DNA from: Candidatus Rhodoferax bjergmarkensis
GTDB lineage: Bacteria; Pseudomonadota; Gammaproteobacteria; Burkholderiales; Burkholderiaceae_C
Direction of reading: 5' to 3'
Assembly (NCBI GenBank): GCA_016708345.1
Contig: JADJFX010000008.1
Location: 124,001-188,000, forward strand
DNA: 64,000 nt
Numbering within the stretch: the stretch's first letter is position 1; each line of letters begins with the position of its first letter. Shown here piece by piece: positions 26,805 through 34,089 of the stretch. The notes under the pieces are model-generated. The model ran no database searches and had not been told where the DNA came from. It was given only the letters and a program-made list of their open reading frames with translations. The position numbers were made by a program, and so were the translations under genes.

Positions 26805-27932
26805 CTAGCGTTTGGCTGTAAAAGCGAAGCTCACCTTCAGATCATTCAGCCACCGCACATCCAAAAGTTCATCATGCTGCATGCGCCCAACGACGATTCC
26901 CGGGTGCACGCCAATGGACTGGGCAAAACTGATGACAGCAGACTTTGTTTTGGGAATATCGACAAGTGATCTGGCCTGATTGGGCGTAATCAGAAAATCC
27001 CGCGCCCACGCATTGGCTTCCTGCTCCTCTTTGGATGAAGAGCCCGCCTTCGACGGGTCATCGAGAAATACCGATTTTTTGTGCCGGCTATGTAGCACGA
27101 TGTGCGCAGCCTCATGAAAGAAACTAAACCAGAAACGGTCATTCTGCTTGCCATACAGCGACAACTGAATCAAGGGCCGACGCGCATTCAGCCAACGCGC
27201 GACGCCTGACACGTGTGTTCTGGGCAGGGCAGGAACCAGAACAAACGCAACGCCTGCCTCATGAAGAAGTTTGTGCATGCGTGGCTGAAACTCTTGAGGC
27301 GACGGGAAGCTGAGTCCTCGCACTTCCGCCAGCGCAGTCTTAAAGCACGCCTCATCGTAAGGCGGGCCGTCCAACTTTTCAGCACTGCGCTCACCCATGC
27401 GCAGCCACGCAGAAATTGCGGCCACATCCGCCTGATCTTCCCGGCTGCGACGAAAGGCCAGCTCCATGCAACCGTATTGGCTTTCCCATTGGTCAGGCGT
27501 AGCAACACCAAAAAAGCCCAGCAGCTCGCCAACCAGCCCAGGTTTGGACTTGGCATCCAATCGCCGTTTGGCAAGAACACCAAGGTCCATCATCTCCTTA
27601 ATGGGAAAACGCTCCAACCAAGGCACCATGGGCACTTGACGCTCTACTGCCTCCAGCACTGCCACACGCTCACGGTATTGCGCCTCGCGCGTGAGCCAGA
27701 ACCCCACCGATGCACCCAATACATTCTGCAAACGGATGGCCGCGTCTTCGGTCAAAGGAATTTTGGCCTTGATCAATTGGTTGACGTGCTTGGGTGTATA
27801 CCCAAGCCGGTCCGCCAGTTGCTGCTGCGTCCAAGCACGCTCCTCCAGCAAGTCAAGAATGGTGTCCCCAGGAGGCGACACCCAATCCGGCGCGAATGGC
27901 GCGTCGGCACCCTGCACAGGCAATTCAGTCAT
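26805..27932 (-). CDS. HigA-type antitoxin fused to ImmA/IrrE metallopeptidase
   Basis: 375 residues. The N-terminal ~90 form a HigA-like XRE helix-turn-helix (LEERAWTQQQLADRLGYTPK, then INQ-type HVNQLIKAK); the C-terminal half is an ImmA/IrrE domain with the zinc motif HEAAH (FFHEAAHIVLH). It overlaps the upstream toxin gene by 8 nt, so it is the cognate antitoxin, possibly with protease-regulated activity. ATG at 27932 chosen over a TTG at 27953. Confidence 0.88.
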   Translation of the reverse strand: MTELPVQGADAPFAPDWVSPPGDTILDLLEERAWTQQQLADRLGYTPKHVNQLIKAKIPLTEDAAIRLQNVLGASVGFWLTREAQYRERVAVLEAVERQVPMVPWLERFPIKEMMDLGVLAKRRLDAKSKPGLVGELLGFFGVATPDQWESQYGCMELAFRRSREDQADVAAISAWLRMGERSAEKLDGPPYDEACFKTALAEVRGLSFPSPQEFQPRMHKLLHEAGVAFVLVPALPRTHVSGVARWLNARRPLIQLSLYGKQNDRFWFSFFHEAAHIVLHSRHKKSVFLDDPSKAGSSSKEEQEANAWARDFLITPNQARSLVDIPKTKSAVISFAQSIGVHPGIVVGRMQHDELLDVRWLNDLKVSFAFTAKR

Positions 27933-28254
27933 GGTAGTCCCCGATGTATTCAATGCACACGATGGTCACAGCAGACCAGTTGATGGCCGCGTCGTCCCGA
28001 CGCGGTATAGGTTCGTTGGCAGGAACAAAGACCAAGCGCCAACCGCCCGCCAAGTCCAGAGCGAATTGACCATGGCGATCTCCTTTTAGTGGATGCGGGT
28101 TTCCCGTAATCAAATCAGTCACACGAGACGCTGCCGCGATATCCGCCAATCGCGTTTGCAGCTTGCGTGCGCCAATATCCCCAAGCTTCTTGGCAGCTAC
28201 CGCCCTCTTCTCGCAGAGCTCCCGTAGCTGCTTGTCCTTGAATCGAATCTCCAA
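27925..28254 (-). CDS. HigB-like (RelE/ParE superfamily) toxin
   Basis: 109 residues. Begins MEIRFKDKQLRELCEKRAVA after a TTG start (28254) with GGAGG five bases upstream; a GTG at 28260 lies inside that site. The core GNPHPLKGDRHGQFALDL and WRLVFVP resembles HigB-type mRNA interferases. Toxin first, antitoxin second, overlapping by 8 nt, as in higBA operons. Confidence 0.82.
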   Translation of the reverse strand: MEIRFKDKQLRELCEKRAVAAKKLGDIGARKLQTRLADIAAASRVTDLITGNPHPLKGDRHGQFALDLAGGWRLVFVPANEPIPRRDDAAINWSAVTIVCIEYIGDYHD

Positions 28255-28314
28255 GAACACCTCCGTTTTGTAGAAATGGATTATAGAACTTCTTTACCCA
28301 ATAGGTAAAGAAAA

Positions 28315-29055
28315 TCATCCAACATCCTGTACCAGCGCCTCGGCCAGATGGGCTTGGGTGGATTGGCTGGCGGACAGGCGCTGGCGCAGGTCGGCACACA
28401 GGCGGCGCAACTGGGCTACGCGGGTGACGATGCGGGATTGTTCGGCGAGGGGTGGCAAACCAATCAGCGCAAGCGTCACATCATCCCGTCCGATGCCAGG
28501 AATCGCGATGCCGACTGACTTTTCTTGAAAGTGCAACGCCATGGTTTGCAGCACGATCATCAAAAACTCCGAGTCCATCTTCACAGGACGAATCGCCATC
28601 AATTGGCGGCTGATTGCGATTTCAGGATGCGTTACAACATTTAATTTTCCAACGCCTGAGCCCTTAACCGTAATAAGAATGTCGGCTTGAATTGCAATTG
28701 CTCGGCGTTCATTCGTTGACCGAGAAGGTTCTGGTGAGACCAAGCCAAATTCAGCCGGCCCCGTCAAGTACGGAACGCGCGCACCCAGCAACTTGTTCGG
28801 GTGGGATGCTGTCCCGAAAGCCAATTCAGCCCCCACCCACTCCCACCCCTGCGGCAATGCAAACGGCTGTTCATCCTCCGCAATCGGTGGTAGGGGTTTG
28901 TCGCGTTTGATCTTGCCGTCAAGAATGAGTTTGTCTTTCTCGGCGCGGATTTTCTTCAGCAGCTCACTCGCCGGTTCATCCTTGGGGTCTTGGGCAACCA
29001 GCTTGCCTTGCCGCCACCGCGTCCACAGCGCACAGTCACGCAGGCGCCACGCCAT
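28315..29055 (-). pseudogene. hsdS: Type I restriction specificity subunit, 5'-truncated
   Basis: 246 residues equal to the second half of an HsdS protein: central conserved segment GKLVAQDPKDEPASELLKKI and IKRDKPLPPIAEDEQPF, the second target-recognition domain (PQGWEWVGAELAF onward) and the C-terminal conserved helix (IGLPPLAEQSRIVTRVAQL). The first target-recognition domain (~150-200 residues) is missing; upstream of the frame is repeat copy e. Without it a standard bipartite site cannot be read, although half-size HsdS dimers are known in some systems. Confidence 0.85.
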
Positions 29056-29069
29056 TTGGGGCTTGCGCC

Positions 29070-29130
29070 AATAAATTCAAATTTGATAGCAACATGCGTA
29101 CATTCCACGAGGGCTAGGGGGTGTTTTTAT
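29070..29130 (+). repeat. Copy e of the ~60 bp dispersed repeat, at the broken end of hsdS
   Basis: ATAAATTCAAATTTGATAGC, AACATGCGTACATTCCACGA, GGGCTAGGGGGTGTTTTTAT (consecutive pieces). It fills the gap between the HEPN gene and the truncated hsdS. Confidence 0.8.
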
Positions 29131-29566
29131 TCACAAAAACCTGCAGTTGCTGCTCGGCCAACTGGACCAGGGCTGCGGCTTGCTGCAGGCATTCGTGCAG
29201 GGCCTGGTCTGTGACGAGTTCGCCGTCGTAGTCACTCAGGTTGCGCTGCTTGCGCAGCGCGTCGAGCACGCGCACCGTGGCGGGGCTCACGCCCAGGGTG
29301 TGCACCAGGCACTGAAGAGTGGTTTGGTGGTGGCCGGGTTTGCTGGTGGCGGTGCGCCAGCCCTGGGCGTGCAAGGCGGCATCGGCCACGGCGCGGATGG
29401 CGGTGTAGGCGCAGTCGAAGCGGGTCTCCAGGCTGTTGTCGGTGCGCTGTGCGTCTTGCAGGCGGGTGCGGGCGGTGGCCAGCATTTTGCGCAACAGGTC
29501 GGCAGAGAAGGGCACTTTGTCGAGCTGGCCGATGCGCGCGAGGTTGTTGAGTTCTGCTTCAGGCAT
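29114..29566 (-). CDS. HEPN-like domain protein (putative toxin)
   Basis: 150 all-helical residues. The C-terminal half has LRKQRNLSDYDGELV, resembling the RNxxxY/H region of HEPN proteins, though the canonical RX4-6H is not present. It overlaps the upstream nucleotidyltransferase gene by 8 nt, forming a HEPN/MNT-type pair in which the MNT enzyme usually neutralises the HEPN RNase by nucleotidylation. Toxicity is inferred from pairing; the altered motif could mean a different or lost activity. Confidence 0.72.
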   Translation of the reverse strand: MPEAELNNLARIGQLDKVPFSADLLRKMLATARTRLQDAQRTDNSLETRFDCAYTAIRAVADAALHAQGWRTATSKPGHHQTTLQCLVHTLGVSPATVRVLDALRKQRNLSDYDGELVTDQALHECLQQAAALVQLAEQQLQVFVNKNTP

Positions 29567-30146
29567 TCAGCGTTCCGATCAGCAGTATTTGGGGTTTGGC
29601 CAGCAGCTCTTGCACAAACGGGTTGCCCTCGGCCTGTTTGGCGGCCCATTCAGCAGCAGCCATGACCTTGGGGTTGATCTCGCGCCCCAGTTGGGTCTGG
29701 GCGGCGTAGGTGGCTTCCACCACCTGGGCGAAGCTGGCGCTGCCCACCACCAGCAAGTCCACATCGCTGCCCGCGTGGGCGCTGCCGCTGGCCATGGAGC
29801 CGAACACCAGGGCCAGTTCCACCTGGTCGCCCAAGGGCTGCAGGGCCTGGCGCAGCACATCGGCCAGCCCGGTGGTTTTGCGCACCAGCGCCTGCAGTTC
29901 GGCAAAGATGGGGTGGGCCTGGTTAGCCTGAAACTGCACCTGGTTACCCACCCGTTCGCTGGTAAGCAGGCCGACGTGGCACAGCGCGTCCAACTCTTTT
30001 TTAAGGGTACCCGGAGCGGCCTGCGTCTGGCGGGCCAGCTCGCGCAGGTGCACTTTCTGGTCCGGCTGCATGAGCAACAGGGCTAACACCTTGCGGCGGT
30101 ACTGGTTGGGGAACAGCAGTTCGGAGAGGGAGTAATTTGTTTTCAA
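29559..30146 (-). CDS. Winged-HTH plus MNT nucleotidyltransferase (putative antitoxin)
   Basis: 195 residues. An N-terminal winged HTH (HLRELARQTQAAPGTLKKEL) is joined to a minimal nucleotidyltransferase with the catalytic pattern GSMASGSAHAGSDVDLLVVG. The family combines promoter binding with nucleotidyl transfer to a HEPN partner, encoded next. Starts at a TTG (30146); SLSELLFPNQYRRKVL is conserved, so a later ATG would be too short. An inverted repeat overlaps the start. Confidence 0.85.
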   Translation of the reverse strand: MKTNYSLSELLFPNQYRRKVLALLLMQPDQKVHLRELARQTQAAPGTLKKELDALCHVGLLTSERVGNQVQFQANQAHPIFAELQALVRKTTGLADVLRQALQPLGDQVELALVFGSMASGSAHAGSDVDLLVVGSASFAQVVEATYAAQTQLGREINPKVMAAAEWAAKQAEGNPFVQELLAKPQILLIGTLNA

Positions 30147-30176
30147 AATAGAAACGAATGTTTTATATTTGAAAAC
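30139..30176. promoter_or_regulatory. Inverted repeat, likely operator of the MNT/HEPN module
   Basis: GTTTTCAAA (30139-30147) and TTTGAAAAC (30168-30176) are perfect 9 bp arms in an AT-rich spacer, overlapping the start of the winged-HTH gene. A plausible autoregulatory site (inference). Confidence 0.5.
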
Positions 30177-30238
30177 GCATTATCCAAAAAATACACCGTT
30201 TTGGCAACGGGCTGACACAGCGTTTCGGCTGGAGCTGC

Positions 30239-30303
30239 GGTTAATAGGTTTAAATTTGATAGCAGCATACGCACGTTCCACAAGGGCTAGAGGCCAATTT
30301 CAC
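30239..30303 (+). repeat. Copy f of the ~60 bp dispersed repeat
   Basis: AGGTTTAAATTTGATAGCAG, CATACGCACGTTCCACAAGG, GCTAGAGGCCAATTT (consecutive pieces); one of the best-preserved right ends. It lies between the MNT gene and the truncated MqsA gene. Confidence 0.88.
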
Positions 30304-30353
30304 ATTAATACGATGTCGGAAACACCGTTTCGCTCAACACCACGGAGCGAATT

Positions 30354-30572
30354 TCAATTTGACCCAGCGCTTTGGGCGTTGACCTGACGCTGAAACACGC
30401 CGATCAATTCGCAATAGCGGTCACCTTGCTCCCGATCCAGGATGGCCTCATTGCAAGCAGGGCAAAAGTCACCCGTTACCGCGGTGATGATGGTACTGGC
30501 ACCCTTGTAGGTATAGGCTTCATCGCGGGTGTCGTGAACCAGCTCCGCCGCTCCGCAGCACGGGCATTTCAA
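30354..30572 (-). CDS. YgiT/MqsA-type zinc-finger protein, lacking the HTH domain
   Basis: 72 residues from a TTG start that overlaps the preceding stop (TTTGA): KCPCCGAAELVHDTRDEAYT, two CxxC zinc sites (CPCC, CPAC) and the conserved AILDREQGDRYCEL, which equals the N-terminal half of MqsA antitoxins. The usual C-terminal HTH is absent and the frame ends soon after FQRQVNA, close to repeat copy f. Either a 3'-truncated MqsA or a stand-alone YgiT-type finger. Confidence 0.7.
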   Translation of the reverse strand: MKCPCCGAAELVHDTRDEAYTYKGASTIITAVTGDFCPACNEAILDREQGDRYCELIGVFQRQVNAQSAGSN

Positions 30573-30892
30573 AGCACGCCCTCCAGCCCTTTGCGCTCCA
30601 GCAGGTTGAGCAATTTCAACGAGGGGCCGCTGGGATGCTTGTCGCCCACTTCCCATTTGCGAACGGTGGAAAGACTGGTGTTGAGCACGGCTGCCAGCAC
30701 CGCCTGGCTGAGCTTGAGGCTCTCCCGCAGGGCGCGGATTTGCTCGCTCTGGTACTGCGGCACGGGCTCCAGGCAGAGCGCGTCGTATTTGAGCATCTTG
30801 CGCTTGTCGATAAATCCCAAGCGATGCAGATCAGCAGCGGTTTCGTGAACAGCCTCAAAAATCGGGCTCTTAGGCTTGGCTTTAGTGGCCAT
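30569..30892 (-). CDS. HTH antitoxin (NadS/HigA-like)
   Basis: 107 residues with a C-terminal XRE-type HTH (IRALRESLKLSQAVLAAVLN, then STVRKWEVGDKHPSGPSLKLL), the layout of NadS-like antitoxins. It overlaps the upstream toxin gene by 11 nt, fixing the toxin-antitoxin pairing. Confidence 0.85.
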   Translation of the reverse strand: MATKAKPKSPIFEAVHETAADLHRLGFIDKRKMLKYDALCLEPVPQYQSEQIRALRESLKLSQAVLAAVLNTSLSTVRKWEVGDKHPSGPSLKLLNLLERKGLEGVL

Positions 30893-31259
30893 GGCATATC
30901 TCCTGTAAAGCGCCGTCCTTAACGGCTGTATCCAATGCGCTCGCGGTGCGCCCCAGCAAATCAGCGGCTACATCCTGCAACGCCGCCAATTCGTCAGCGG
31001 TGATGTTGGCACGCTCGCTTTTCTCAAATCCAAACACAAAGAACCAGCGTGCGCCTTTATTGGTCGCCACCAGGGTTCTGGCTCCGCCGCGCTTGCCACG
31101 GCCCGCCAGCCCAACACGCTTCTTCACCACACCGCCACCCAAATCTGCGTCTATCAAGCCACGGGACATTTCCGCAACCGCTTCACAGAGCGCTTGGTCC
31201 GTCAACTCGGTTTTGCGCATCCAGCGACTGAAATGCTTGGTTTTGAAAACGCGCATCAT
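30882..31259 (-). CDS. RelE/ParE-family toxin (HigB-2-like)
   Basis: 125 residues: MRVFKTKHFSRWMRKTELTD, then GLIDADLGGGVVKKRVGLAG, RTLVATNKGARWFFVFGF and ERANI, the conserved blocks of this RelE-like mRNA-interferase family. The ATG overlaps the hsdM stop (ATGA), so the module is translationally coupled to the restriction operon. Confidence 0.87.
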   Translation of the reverse strand: MMRVFKTKHFSRWMRKTELTDQALCEAVAEMSRGLIDADLGGGVVKKRVGLAGRGKRGGARTLVATNKGARWFFVFGFEKSERANITADELAALQDVAADLLGRTASALDTAVKDGALQEICHGH

Positions 31260-32753
31260 GCCTTTATTGTGCCACTAAGTGGCATACTTTGTCCATCCAG
31301 CGACTTCGCCAGGATGTCCCGCAGCTCATCCCGCAGCGCCTGCGCTTCGCCTTGAAGCCGCGCATAGTCAGCCAGCAGTTGCTCGGGGTCGTGGCTCACA
31401 GCGTCTGCGGCGTGGGGGTTCTTCTGGTCCAGGTTGTAGCCTGCGGCCTTGATCTGCTCAATGCTGACTTTCCAGGCACGCTCGTTTTCCACCCGGCTGG
31501 CAAAACCATCGGCCTCGGTGCCCCACCAGGCTTTCTCGGCGTCGAATTCTTCGATTCGGATGGGCTTGGTCTTGTTGTAGTTCTTCACGCCTGCGGGATA
31601 CGGGTGCTCGTAGTACCAAACGTCTTGGGTGGGCGTGCCTTTGGTGAAGAACAGCAGGTTGGTTTTGATGCCGGTGTAGGGCGCAAACACGCCGTTGGGC
31701 AGGCGCACGATGGTGTGCAGGTTGCACTCATTCAGCAGCTGCTCTTTGATGCGGGTTTTGACGCCTTCGCCAAACAGGGTGCCGTCGGGCAAGCACCAGC
31801 GCGGCGCGGCCATGGGCTTTGAGGATGTGTTTGATGAGCACCAGAAACAGGTCCGCCGTTTCTTTGGTGCGCACATCGCTGGGGAAGCCTTGCTCAATGC
31901 CCGGCTCTTCCACGCCGCCAAAGGGCGGGTTGGTGAGCACCACGTCCACGCGGTCGGCCTGCGTCACTTCGCGCAGCGGGCGGGCCAGCGTGTTGCCATG
32001 CAGAATGAGGCTGGGCACCTCGATGCCGTGGAGCATGAGGTTGGTGACGCACAGCATGTGGGGCAGCTGCTTTTTCTCCACGCCGGTGATGCTGGTTTGC
32101 AGCACGGCTTCTTGGCTTGTGTTTTGCACTTGCTTGCGCAGGTGCTCGATGGCGCAGACCAGAAAGCCGCCGGTGCCGGTGGCCGGGTCCAGCACCTTTT
32201 CGCCTAACTGGGGGTTGACCATGTCCACCATGAACTGGGTGACGGCGCGCGGGGTGTAGAACTCGCCCGCGTTGCCGGCGCTTTGCAGGTCTTTGAGGAT
32301 TTTTTCGTACAGGTCGTTGAACTGGTGGCGCTCGCTTTGGCGGTTGAAGTCGATGGCGTTGATTTTGTTGATGACCTGGCGCAGCAGGTGGCCGCTCTTC
32401 ATGTAGTTGTAGGCGTCTTCAAACACGCCGCGCACCACGTAACCGCGCGGGTTGCGCTGGGCGTCGCCGCTCAGGGTTTTGAGCGCGCCGAACAGGTCGT
32501 TGTTGACAAAGTTCAGCAGCGTGTCGCCGGTGATGCCTTCTGCATCTGCGGCCCAGTTGCGCCAGCGCAGGGGCTCGGGGATGGGGCTGGTGTAGCTGTC
32601 GCGGGTGAGCTCCAGCTCTTCTTCCAGCGCGTCAAACACTTTGAGGAACAAGAGCCAGGTGAGCTGGGAGATGCGTTGGGCGTCGCCATCGACGCCGCTG
32701 TCTTGGCGCATCACGTCCTGGATGGATTTGATGCTGCTTGCTAGGTTGGACAT
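31256..32753 (-). pseudogene. hsdM: Type I restriction-modification methylase subunit, frameshifted as sequenced
   Basis: N6-adenine methyltransferase of a type I system. N-terminal helical domain (SSIKSIQDVMRQDSGVDGDA), SAM motif LDPATGTGGFL, catalytic NPPF (VVLTNPPFGG), and a C-terminal part PDGTLFGEGVKTRIKEQLLN in a second frame. The frames join near 31791: GTGCTTGCCCGACGG should read GTGCTGCCCGACGG, one extra T. Corrected length 498 residues, normal for HsdM. Confidence 0.9.
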
Positions 32754-32774
32754 ATTGTTGTAGGTTTTATAGGT

Positions 32775-32834
32775 AAAAAAGGGCTTTTGCGCACGTGGGA
32801 CGTGCGTGAGCAGCTATGAATTTAGTAGCGTTTT
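32775..32834 (-). repeat. Copy g of the ~60 bp dispersed repeat
   Basis: Minus strand: CTACTAAATTCATAGCTGCT, CACGCACGTCCCACGTGCGC, AAAAGCCCTTTTTT (consecutive pieces). It separates hsdM from the ATPase gene and reaches the ATPase stop codon. Confidence 0.8.
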
Positions 32835-34011
32835 ACTCATCTACCCAATCGAGTTGCGGGCTAGCTGGCGGCCATGAGCCAGCCGCGACGCGTTGGGTGT
32901 ACCAGCGGAGCATGGCGGCGTCTTCTACCGCGTATTCACTTCGGGCGGATTTCCAGATCAGGCTGGGTTGGTGGGCACGCAAGCCATCCAAGGCTTTTTG
33001 AGCTTTGGCCACGGTGACTTTTTCGCCGGTTTTTTCGTTGTAGAACTGGAGCGCGTCGGCGTCATACGGGCGAAAGCGGTTACCCAACTCCAGCATGCGC
33101 CACAGCACGGCTTGCTCCAGTGGACGCAGGGCTGTGAAGTCGCTTTCCATTTGCGACTCGTCATTTTCTTGTTTTTGCAGCGCTTTATCCAGCATGGCGT
33201 CTTCAAACCTGCCGGTGCTGGTAGCCAGTGGGCTGAGAACTTGGCCCAGTGCCTCCATAAAAAACTGGGGCCGCTGGCCGAAACGCATAAAGGCTTCGGC
33301 CAAGGTAGCCTCATTGACCGGGGCCAGGTCTGCACGCTGGCGGACGATAAGTTGCGCAATATGGGCAATGAAGTCGGCCCCTAGCTCGGGCATGCGGTGG
33401 ATTTGCGAACCGTAGAAGGGGGCCGCGTTGGTGTTTACCAATCGCAGGAGCTTGTCGCGGTCAGAGCCGGACATCACCAGCATGAGCCGCACCTCGCCGG
33501 GGCGGTTGAGTTGGTCACGGGCGGACTTGAGTGCCGCCATCGCGGTTTCACCCGCCTCGCTGGTTAAGGCGTGCTGGGCCTCGTCTATCACCAGCGCAAC
33601 GGGGGCTTTGCTGGCCTCAGACAGGGCGCGCAATGCATCTGTGAGGGTGCTGCCGTCCACCTTGCCGATTTTTGAGGTGTCGATTTTGATTCCGGCCACG
33701 TTGATGCTGTCCAGCCCCGCCAACTTGGCAGTCTTGGCCACCACGCCCAACTGCTTGAGCAAGGCCTGGCCCACGGCCTCGGCAATGAGGCTACCGGGGT
33801 CACGCTTTTGGTCGGCCCACAGGTCCACGTACACCACCACCACCTGGCGGCGCTGCAACTCGGGCATGAGGTCGGCTTGCAAGAAGGTGGATTTGCCTGT
33901 GCGCCGGGGAGCCGCCAGAAACAGCCCGTTGGGCGCATCGCTAAAGACGTCTTTACCCTGCAAAGCATCGGCCAAGCTGGATGCCAAGGGCGTACGCGGG
34001 TAGTAAAGCAT
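32833..34011 (-). CDS. AAA+/STAND-like ATPase embedded in the restriction operon
   Basis: 392 residues. N-terminal AAA domain with Walker A APRRTGKST, Walker B VALVIDEAQ and sensor-like LMLVMSGSDRDKL; C-terminal winged-helix-like region (LRPLEQAVLWRMLELGNRF). Resembles the archaeal-type ATPase/Orc1-Cdc6-like family often found singly in defence islands. Lies between hsdM and hsdR, so possibly an accessory to or passenger in this system. ATG at 34011 preferred over TTG at 34023. Confidence 0.75.
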   Translation of the reverse strand: MLYYPRTPLASSLADALQGKDVFSDAPNGLFLAAPRRTGKSTFLQADLMPELQRRQVVVVYVDLWADQKRDPGSLIAEAVGQALLKQLGVVAKTAKLAGLDSINVAGIKIDTSKIGKVDGSTLTDALRALSEASKAPVALVIDEAQHALTSEAGETAMAALKSARDQLNRPGEVRLMLVMSGSDRDKLLRLVNTNAAPFYGSQIHRMPELGADFIAHIAQLIVRQRADLAPVNEATLAEAFMRFGQRPQFFMEALGQVLSPLATSTGRFEDAMLDKALQKQENDESQMESDFTALRPLEQAVLWRMLELGNRFRPYDADALQFYNEKTGEKVTVAKAQKALDGLRAHQPSLIWKSARSEYAVEDAAMLRWYTQRVAAGSWPPASPQLDWVDE

Positions 34012-34022
34012 GGGTTTATCCA

Positions 34023-34077
34023 AAAATATCTTGATTTGGATATTTTATCTAAATTTGGATAATTTAGGATATTTTGC
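34023..34077 (-). promoter_or_regulatory. AT-rich operator/promoter region of the ATPase gene
   Basis: AAAATATC (34023-34030) faces GATATTTT (34039-34046); TATCTAAATT (34046-34055) faces AATTTAGGATA (34061-34071). TTTGGATA recurs at 34035 and 34054, with TTAGGATA at 34064. The phased repeats and sharply lower GC than neighbouring DNA suggest a dedicated control region for the ATPase. Confidence 0.5.
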
Positions 34078-34089
34078 AGCAGGGACCAC

